Origin: an uncultured Pelagibacteraceae bacterium
Lineage (GTDB): Bacteria; Pseudomonadota; Alphaproteobacteria; Pelagibacterales; Pelagibacteraceae
Direction of reading: 5' to 3'
DNA length: 64,000 bases
Assembly (NCBI GenBank): GCA_902610315.1
Contig: CACLVA010000005.1
Span: forward strand, 1-64,000
Shown here: positions 57,036 through 64,000 of the stretch, piece by piece
Position numbering within the stretch: the first letter of the stretch is position 1
Layout of the letters: every line of letters begins with the position of its first letter
Notes under the pieces: generated by a model
Seen by the model: only the letters and a program-made list of their open reading frames with translations
What the model was told of the DNA's origin: nothing
Database searches by the model: none
Position numbers and translations under genes: made by a program

Positions 57036-57936
57036 TTTCCAATTCTAATTCTAGGGTTATTCCAGTTTTTTTTTTTACTTTTGATTTAACAAAATTAATT
57101 AAATTGTACATATTTTCAAATGATGCATTTTTAGAATTAATAAAAAAATTACTATGTTTTTCAGAAATTTTAGCATCTCCAAAACTTACTTGATTATCAA
57201 CACTTTCTTTAATTAGTTCCCAAACTTTTTTTTCTGATTGATTTATTGGATTTTTAAATGTGCTACCACCTGTTTTAACTCTTAAAGGCTGTGAATTTTT
57301 TTTTCTTTCTTTTAATTTATGAATATTTTCAATTATTTCATTCCTTCTTTTTTTATGTGTCTTGAAAGAGGCGCTTAAAAAAATAAGATTTTTAGGTAAA
57401 TCGGTTTTTCTATAATCAAAATTTACGTCTTTTGAATTAATAGTGTGTACTCTTCCACTGAAATCCATTACCTGCACTGAAAGTAAAACATCTTTAAACT
57501 CAGTACCAAAACATCCTGAATTCATTCTAATTCCACCTCCTACAGTCCCAGGAATACATGATAAAAATTCTAAACCACTTAAATGATTTTCACATGCAAA
57601 ATCTGAAACATTTTTATCCAAAATTGAACATCCGGCAATAATTACGTTATCTTTTGTTAATGATATTTTGTTAAAATTTTTACCTAATTTAATAAAAATC
57701 CGGTTTTTGGTATTATCAGAAATTAATAAATTTGATCCAGCGCCCATAATAAATAAATTTTTATGATCTTTTTTAATGTTTAAAAGAAAATCTCTTAATT
57801 CATTAAGTGTTTCTGGAACAAAAAAAATTTTAGCATTTCCTCCAATGTTAAACCAAGTATGATTTTTTAAACAATAATCAAATCTTAACTTGCCTTTTAT
57901 ATTTTTTGAAAAATTATTTAAAGTTTTAAAGGTCAT
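57025..57936 (-). CDS. murB: UDP-N-acetylenolpyruvoylglucosamine reductase
   Basis: HTWFNIGGNAKIFFVP, GAGSNLLISD, SCIPGTVGGGIRMNSGCFG. Confidence 0.96.
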   Translation of the reverse strand: MTFKTLNNFSKNIKGKLRFDYCLKNHTWFNIGGNAKIFFVPETLNELRDFLLNIKKDHKNLFIMGAGSNLLISDNTKNRIFIKLGKNFNKISLTKDNVIIAGCSILDKNVSDFACENHLSGLEFLSCIPGTVGGGIRMNSGCFGTEFKDVLLSVQVMDFSGRVHTINSKDVNFDYRKTDLPKNLIFLSASFKTHKKRRNEIIENIHKLKERKKNSQPLRVKTGGSTFKNPINQSEKKVWELIKESVDNQVSFGDAKISEKHSNFFINSKNASFENMYNLINFVKSKVKKKTGITLELELEIVN

Positions 57937-59333
57937 TATTTAATTAACACAGGTAATTCTTTTATCCAATTTGATATAGATCCAGCTCCCATCCCTATTG
58001 CAATATTATCTGAATTTAAATGTTGTTTTAAAAATTTCGCTAACTCATATTGATTATTTACAAGAAATACCTGCACTTTAGATTTTTTTGCAATTTGCTT
58101 TGAAAAATTATAATAACTTAAGTCCAATTTCATGTTTTCACCAGCTTTGTAAACTGGGCATAATATTACTGAGTTTGCCCTCTTGAATGATAAACAAAAA
58201 TCTTTTTTTAAATCATTCAACCGAGATATTCTATGTGGCTGAAAAATACAGATTATTTTTTTTTCTTTGTAGCTATTTTTAACTCCATCTATAACCTCTT
58301 TTATTTCAGTCGGGTGGTGAGCGTAATCATCATATATATCTGCACCATTATAATTGAATATTTTATTAAATCTTCTCTCTACACCTTTAAAATTTTTTAG
58401 ACTCTTTTTTAAAATACTTAAAGGAATTCCAATGAAGTATGAAATAGCTATAGCGGCGGTAGCATTTTTAATATTATGAGATCCAATTAAAGGAATTTCA
58501 AATTTTTTTAAGATCATTTTTTTTTTATTAGGTAGACGCATTTCAATATCAAAAAATGATTTATTCTTAAAAAATGAAGTATTTTTAATTTTGAAGTTAG
58601 AATTGCTATTAAAGCCATATGTAAGTATATTTTTAATTTTGATTTTTCTGTAAACCTCCCTGTTATTTTTATCATCAATACAAATAAAAGTTTTACCAAA
58701 AGATGGAACTTTTTTCATAAACTTAACGAAATGTTTTTTTAAGTCATCTAAAGATTTGTAATAGTCCATATGTTCTCTATCAATATTAGTCACTACTGCA
58801 TATGTAGATGGTACTTTTACAAAACTTCCATCAGATTCATCCGATTCTAAAATACTCCATTCACTTTTTCCAAGTTTAGCTGAATTGCCTAAAGAGTTTA
58901 TTACCCCACCATTTATAATTGTTGGATCCAGTTTAGCTTTTGCAAAAATAGAGGCAATTAAAGAGGTCGTGGTAGTTTTGCCGTGGGACCCTGCAACTAC
59001 AATATTTTTTTTTAAAGAAGTTATATGGGCCAGCATATCTCCTCTTTTATATATAGGTAAATTTTTTTTTTTTGCTTCTTTAATCTCTGGGTTATTATTT
59101 TTAATTGCGGATGAAATAACTAAAATTGTAGCTCTTTTAATATTTGAATTAGAATGTCCTAAAAAAAATTTAATATTATTTTTTTTTAATCTTTCAATAT
59201 TTTTATTAAGTAATTGGTCGCTACCTTGAATATGAAAACCTAGACCCTTCATTATTAAAGCTAAACCACTCATTCCAATTCCCCCAATTCCAACAAAATG
59301 TATTATTTCTGATTTGGCTAAATTGATGTTCAT
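57936..59333 (-). CDS. murC: UDP-N-acetylmuramate--L-alanine ligase
   Basis: HFVGIGGIGMSGLALIMKGLG, VAGSHGKTTTTSLIA, DDYAHHPTEIKEV. Confidence 0.97.
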   Translation of the reverse strand: MNINLAKSEIIHFVGIGGIGMSGLALIMKGLGFHIQGSDQLLNKNIERLKKNNIKFFLGHSNSNIKRATILVISSAIKNNNPEIKEAKKKNLPIYKRGDMLAHITSLKKNIVVAGSHGKTTTTSLIASIFAKAKLDPTIINGGVINSLGNSAKLGKSEWSILESDESDGSFVKVPSTYAVVTNIDREHMDYYKSLDDLKKHFVKFMKKVPSFGKTFICIDDKNNREVYRKIKIKNILTYGFNSNSNFKIKNTSFFKNKSFFDIEMRLPNKKKMILKKFEIPLIGSHNIKNATAAIAISYFIGIPLSILKKSLKNFKGVERRFNKIFNYNGADIYDDYAHHPTEIKEVIDGVKNSYKEKKIICIFQPHRISRLNDLKKDFCLSFKRANSVILCPVYKAGENMKLDLSYYNFSKQIAKKSKVQVFLVNNQYELAKFLKQHLNSDNIAIGMGAGSISNWIKELPVLIK

Positions 59334-59335
59334 TT

Positions 59336-60397
59336 TTATATTAAAGTTTTTAATTTATTAGAATTTTCGTACCAATCATATTTTTCATGAAATTTATGCA
59401 TATTTTTTTTTTTTTGCGATAACAATTTTTTGTTTTTAATTAAATTTTTGACAAATTTATATAAAAAATTTTTTTTAACTTTGCTCTCTCTAATCAACCA
59501 TCCTAGTTTTTTTTCTACATAATATTTTGCATTATAATATTGATGATCATCCTTAGCAAAAGGGAAAGGTATAGCTAAGAAAGGTTTTTCTAAAAATACT
59601 AGTTCATTAATCGTTGAGGCTCCAGATCTTGTAATTACAAAATCACATTTTTTTATAATCCTATGCAAATGATTCGTGTATGTAAAAACTTGAGAGCTAA
59701 TACTATTATCATAATAGAAATTTTTGAGATCTTTTAAATTTTGATTACTCGTTTGATGAAATAATCTTATTTTAAAATTTTTAGATAATCTAATTAAATC
59801 TGTTTTAAATAAGTCGTCAAATTTTTTTGCCCCCTGGCTCCCGCCTATTATTAGCATAGAAAATTTTACTTGTTTTTTTTTCGGTTTAGTCTTTGCTAAA
59901 AAAATATCTTTTCTTATTAAGGGTTTTATTACAAAATTTTTAAATCTCATTTTTTTAGGTAAGTTTTTAATATTTCTATTATAAGTAAATATTTTGTCAC
60001 AATAATTTAACAAAAAGAGATTTGCTCTTCCCAAAACTAAGTTAGGTTCAAATAGAAATATTTTTAGCTTTAAAATTCTAGCAGCTAAGCAAATAGGTAT
60101 GGACATATATCCTCCTGTAGAAATTAATATTTTAATTTTTTTTTGGCGTAGAAAAAAATATGACTTTATAATTGAAAATGTAAAAAAAATTAAAAATGGT
60201 ATAAAATCTAAAAAGTTTCTAGTTATTTTAGGTACGTCTATTGTTTTGGTTTTATATATATTTTTATCTAAATAATTTAATCCTCTGTTATCACTCGTAA
60301 TAATAACATCGTTTTTATCTGATAGATAATCATATAACACTCGGGCCGGAATCACATGACCCCCTGTTCCTCCGGTGCTAATTGATATTTTTTTCAT
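59336..60397 (-). CDS. murG: UDP-GlcNAc--(pentapeptide) pyrophosphoryl-undecaprenol GlcNAc transferase
   Basis: STGGTGGHVIPARVL, IIGGSQGAKKFD, VITRSGASTINELVFLEKPFLAIPFPFAKDDHQYYNA. Confidence 0.95.
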   Translation of the reverse strand: MKKISISTGGTGGHVIPARVLYDYLSDKNDVIITSDNRGLNYLDKNIYKTKTIDVPKITRNFLDFIPFLIFFTFSIIKSYFFLRQKKIKILISTGGYMSIPICLAARILKLKIFLFEPNLVLGRANLFLLNYCDKIFTYNRNIKNLPKKMRFKNFVIKPLIRKDIFLAKTKPKKKQVKFSMLIIGGSQGAKKFDDLFKTDLIRLSKNFKIRLFHQTSNQNLKDLKNFYYDNSISSQVFTYTNHLHRIIKKCDFVITRSGASTINELVFLEKPFLAIPFPFAKDDHQYYNAKYYVEKKLGWLIRESKVKKNFLYKFVKNLIKNKKLLSQKKKNMHKFHEKYDWYENSNKLKTLI

Positions 60398-60401
60398 AAA
60401 T

Positions 60402-61517
60402 TTAAATCTTTCTTTTTGTAAAATTTAATATCAATCCTGCGAGTACTGAACAGCTTAATAGTGAGGACCCTCCATAACTTAAAAAAGGTAATGTCATTCC
60501 AGTAGTAGGTAACATTCTTATATTTACACCTATATGAATTAATGCTTGAAATATTATTAACAATATTGAGCCAATTAAAATAAGTTTATTACTATTATTT
60601 TTTTCGTTAGGAATTTTTTTAAAAACCTTGAATAAAAGAATTAGAAAAATCATCAAAATAAATAATATAAGCAAAATGCCAAATTCTTCAGAAATTACTG
60701 ATATAACATAATCAGTATGAGCTTCCGGGACTCTAGCATTAAGTATTCCCTCACCTATGCCTTTTCCAAAAAAACCCCCATCTACAATTGCGTCGGTTGC
60801 TTTTTGTGATTGATAATTGCCCTTTGATGATAAGTCAAAAAAATTTGATATCCTATATTTAATATATGAAAATTTTGGTAAATAAAAAATAAAATAACTT
60901 AATATTAATAAAGAGAAAAAAATTAAAATATTTAAAAAAAATAAATTTATTCCTGATACAAATATTAAACTTAACCAAACGGAAGAAATTAATAAAGTTT
61001 GTCCTATATCAGGTTGCAGCATTAATAACATTAAAATGGGTAAAACAATGCAAGCGCTTAGCAAAAATTTAAAATAATTATTTGAAGTAAATCTAGAACC
61101 TATAATTAGTGATAGAAATATTATTAAAAATGGCTTTAAAAACTCTATCGGTTGAAATCTTGGGATTATTGGAAAATCTAACCATCTTTTTGAACCTTTT
61201 ATCTCTTCACCAATAATTGGCACTAATAATAATGAAATAAAAAAAATAAAAAATAATAATGTTGCTATAACATAAATTTTTTTTTCACTGATTGCAGAAA
61301 AAAAGATGATTAAAATCAAACTTAAAAATATATAAATCAGATGTCTTAAAAAGAAATAATAATTATTTGTACCGAATTTTGATGATGCAATTAAAGACGT
61401 AGATACTAAAGAGAAAAATATACCTAAAATTATTAGAGATATAAATAAAAATAGAATAACCTTGTCTAAATTTTTCCACCAATCATAAATAAAATTATTA
61501 TAATAATTTTTATTCAT
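60402..61517 (-). CDS. ftsW: Lipid II polymerase FtsW (SEDS)
   Basis: GSKRWLDFPIIPRFQPIEFLKP, QPDIGQTLLI, EAHTDYVISVISEEFG, PFLSYGGSSLL. Confidence 0.95.
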   Translation of the reverse strand: MNKNYYNNFIYDWWKNLDKVILFLFISLIILGIFFSLVSTSLIASSKFGTNNYYFFLRHLIYIFLSLILIIFFSAISEKKIYVIATLLFFIFFISLLLVPIIGEEIKGSKRWLDFPIIPRFQPIEFLKPFLIIFLSLIIGSRFTSNNYFKFLLSACIVLPILMLLMLQPDIGQTLLISSVWLSLIFVSGINLFFLNILIFFSLLILSYFIFYLPKFSYIKYRISNFFDLSSKGNYQSQKATDAIVDGGFFGKGIGEGILNARVPEAHTDYVISVISEEFGILLILFILMIFLILLFKVFKKIPNEKNNSNKLILIGSILLIIFQALIHIGVNIRMLPTTGMTLPFLSYGGSSLLSCSVLAGLILNFTKRKI

Positions 61518-62802
61518 TAAAATTTATTTTTTTTATTAAAGAATTGAAATATTTACCTCTATGCTCAAAATTTTTAAATTGGTCAAAAGAGGCAGCAGCT
61601 GGACTAAATAAAATTGTTTTATTATTTGGATCTTTTTTTATATCATTTTTTATATTCAAAATTGCCTTTTTTAAATTTTTTAAATATTTAAATTCTATCT
61701 TATTTTTGAATTGGTCAATAAAGCTTTTTTTATTTAAACCAATTATGTATGCTTTTACATTTTTATAATATTTTTTTTTTAGTGCGAATTTATCACCTTT
61801 TTTAAACATGCCGCCAACAATCCAATAAATATTCTCATAAGTTGATAGGAGTGTATTTGTAGATGAAAAACTGGTTGATTTTGAGTCATTGATTATTTTT
61901 AGCTCTGGCTTATCAATTATAATTTGTTTTCTGAACTTTAATCCCTTGAATAAATTAAGAGACTTAAAGATTGTGTGATCAGATATTTTGAATTTTTTCG
62001 ATATTTCATACACAAAATGAATATTATTCAAATTATTATTATCTAATAAATATTTATTATAAATTTTTTTTTTGAAATATTTTAATTTATTATAATTCAA
62101 TTTTATTAATTTGGATTTGATCTTTTTTTTTTTTATTTGTTTACTTATAATCAGGCTGTTTTTATCTATAAGTGATAATTTATTTTTTTCTTGATCACAT
62201 ATTAATTTGACTTTTGCCTTTGCATACTGAGTAATGTTTTTGTGTCGTTCTAAATGATCTAAACTTAGATTTAAAATAACAGCAAAATCAGTTTTAAAAT
62301 ACCTGTTATAAGATATCTGGTAGGATGATGCCTCAATTATAAATATTGTTTTTTTTTTAATTTTTGTCTCTTTTAATGGTGGCTTACCAATGTTTCCGAC
62401 TAATCTAACATCTAAATTTTTTAATTTAAAAATATTATATAACATTTGACAAGTTGTAGATTTTCCATTTGTACCAGTAATTGTGATTTTCATATTATTT
62501 GGATAGGATAGATAAAAGATATCTAATTCAGTTATTATACTTTTCAAATTTTTTATCAAATAATTTTTTAAAGTACATTTTTTAATATCTATACCAGGGC
62601 TTAATACAATATAATCAAATTTATTTTGTAAAATTTTTTTTTTATCGAGGAAAAATTTTTTATTTTTATTATTTTTTAAAGAATTATTGTCATCAAAAAT
62701 CTTAATATTATTTTTTTTATAAAGATATTTTAAACATGAATTACCAGATAGACCTAAACCATAAATTAAAATTTTTTTATTTACGAAAGTTTTGTTTAAC
62801 AT
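61510..62802 (-). CDS. murD: UDP-N-acetylmuramoylalanine--D-glutamate ligase
   Basis: ITGTNGKSTTCQMLYNI, NLSLDHLERH, FSPAAASFDQFKNFEHRG; start re-set to MLNKTFVNKK, overlapping the mraY stop (TAATG). Confidence 0.95.
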   Translation of the reverse strand: MLNKTFVNKKILIYGLGLSGNSCLKYLYKKNNIKIFDDNNSLKNNKNKKFFLDKKKILQNKFDYIVLSPGIDIKKCTLKNYLIKNLKSIITELDIFYLSYPNNMKITITGTNGKSTTCQMLYNIFKLKNLDVRLVGNIGKPPLKETKIKKKTIFIIEASSYQISYNRYFKTDFAVILNLSLDHLERHKNITQYAKAKVKLICDQEKNKLSLIDKNSLIISKQIKKKKIKSKLIKLNYNKLKYFKKKIYNKYLLDNNNLNNIHFVYEISKKFKISDHTIFKSLNLFKGLKFRKQIIIDKPELKIINDSKSTSFSSTNTLLSTYENIYWIVGGMFKKGDKFALKKKYYKNVKAYIIGLNKKSFIDQFKNKIEFKYLKNLKKAILNIKNDIKKDPNNKTILFSPAAASFDQFKNFEHRGKYFNSLIKKINFNE

Positions 62803-63887
62803 TATCTCAATTTTAATGTTGCTAGTCCTATCATTGCCAAAATCAGCGAAATAATCCAAAACCTAATAACGACTGTAGACTCTGGCCAACCTTTTTTTTC
62901 AAAATGGTGATGAATAGGTGCCATCATAAAAATTCTTTTTCCGGTTAATTTAAAAGACACAACCTGTACAATTACAGATACTGCCTCTAAGACAAAAAGC
63001 CCTCCAGTTATTGCTAAAACAATTTCATGTTTTGTCACAACTCCAACAGCTCCTAAAGAACCACCTAAAGCAAGTGAACCAGTGTCACCCATAAATATTT
63101 TTGCAGGTGGAGCGTTGAACCATAAAAAGCCAATAGATGCACCAATTATTGCGCCACAAAATACTGCTACATCGCCTACTCCCTCAATATAGGGAATTAA
63201 CAAATATTCTGCAAAAATAATGTTTCCAGAAACATAACTAATGAATGCAAAACAGCCTGCAACTAAAATAACTGGGACTGTTGCTAAACCATCAAGTCCA
63301 TCTGTTAAATTTACAGCATTAGATGAACCAACAATTACAAACAAATAAAAAGGTACAAAAAACCAACCAAGATTTACTACTAAATTTTTAAAGAAAGGAA
63401 AATAAAGATTGTTTGTTATATCTGAATCTATGAAGTTATATAAAATAATTAATGAAATTAAACCTAGAAAAATTTGAAACAAAAATTTTAATTTTGATGA
63501 AATTCCGTGTGAAGTTCTACTTTTTATTTTCAAGTAGTCATCAAATGCACCCAGAGCTCCAAATGAAAAAGTGATAAAAATTAATAACCAGTTATAAGGA
63601 TTTTTTAAATCGGACCATAAAAGTACTCCACTAAACAACCCAATTAAAATCAAAAGTCCGCCCATTGTTGGAGTTCCTATTTTTTTTATAAGATGATCTT
63701 TGGGACCATCTGTTCGTATAGGATTAGTTATTTTTTTTGTTGAAAAATAAATTATAAACTTATCACCAATTAGAAAAACTATTAACATCGCTGTAATTAC
63801 CGCTAAACCTGTTCTAACAGTTAAAAAGTTAAAAAAATTTAAAAAAGAATAAGTATCTGAATAACTAATTAATAAATCGTACAACAT
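62802..63887 (-). CDS. mraY: Phospho-N-acetylmuramoyl-pentapeptide-transferase
   Basis: KIGTPTMGGLLIL, SSNAVNLTDGLDGLA, MAPIHHHFEKKGWPESTVVIRFW. Confidence 0.97.
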   Translation of the reverse strand: MLYDLLISYSDTYSFLNFFNFLTVRTGLAVITAMLIVFLIGDKFIIYFSTKKITNPIRTDGPKDHLIKKIGTPTMGGLLILIGLFSGVLLWSDLKNPYNWLLIFITFSFGALGAFDDYLKIKSRTSHGISSKLKFLFQIFLGLISLIILYNFIDSDITNNLYFPFFKNLVVNLGWFFVPFYLFVIVGSSNAVNLTDGLDGLATVPVILVAGCFAFISYVSGNIIFAEYLLIPYIEGVGDVAVFCGAIIGASIGFLWFNAPPAKIFMGDTGSLALGGSLGAVGVVTKHEIVLAITGGLFVLEAVSVIVQVVSFKLTGKRIFMMAPIHHHFEKKGWPESTVVIRFWIISLILAMIGLATLKLR

Positions 63888-64000
63888 TATAATTTCCGAA
63901 TTATTTTATTTAAGCCTGTTGAGTTAGATCCTTTTACCATTAATAAACTATTGTTTGGCAAATCTTTATTAATTAAATTGTAGATGTCCATAGTATTCGT
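63887..64000 (-). CDS. murF: MurF C-terminal end (truncated by window end)
   Basis: Open frame ending ...NSLLMVKGSNSTGLNKIIRKL*, TAATG overlap with mraY start; dcw order. Confidence 0.8.
   Translation of the reverse strand, partial: TNTMDIYNLINKDLPNNSLLMVKGSNSTGLNKIIRKL

Overview
AT-rich, gene-dense, SAR11/Pelagibacter-like chromosomal window; the taxonomic guess is inferred from composition, gene order and protein character. It is mostly housekeeping. Main blocks: (i) a polyamine-type ABC transporter with doeA/eutA-like ectoine-catabolism genes; (ii) an orphan LivK-like SBP, panB and 5-oxoprolinase genes pxpA/B/C; (iii) a TRAP dctPQM operon; (iv) the rodA-mrdA-mreDCB shape operon; (v) leuA-ilvC-ilvH-ilvB; (vi) miaA-degP-hflC-hflK; (vii) a two-piece, circularly permuted tmRNA not given by the ORF track; (viii) uvrD-pepP-ligA-bamD-lpxC; (ix) the dcw cluster ftsQ-ddl-murB-murC-murG-ftsW-murD-mraY-murF. 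Most notable: the ORF in the ftsA position is only 237 aa. It looks like an FtsA stripped of the actin ATPase core but keeping an SHS2/1C-like region and a C-terminal amphipathic helix, and ftsZ is absent from its usual place between it and lpxC. Other items worth checking: strong hairpins next to the start codons of a LysE exporter and ilvB, SBP-specific attenuator hairpins in two transport operons, a tmRNA encoding a 9-aa tag (ANNKFALAA), and A12-A13 tracts inside essential genes. No CRISPR, prophage or IS element was seen. All homology calls were made by reading the sequence, without database searches.
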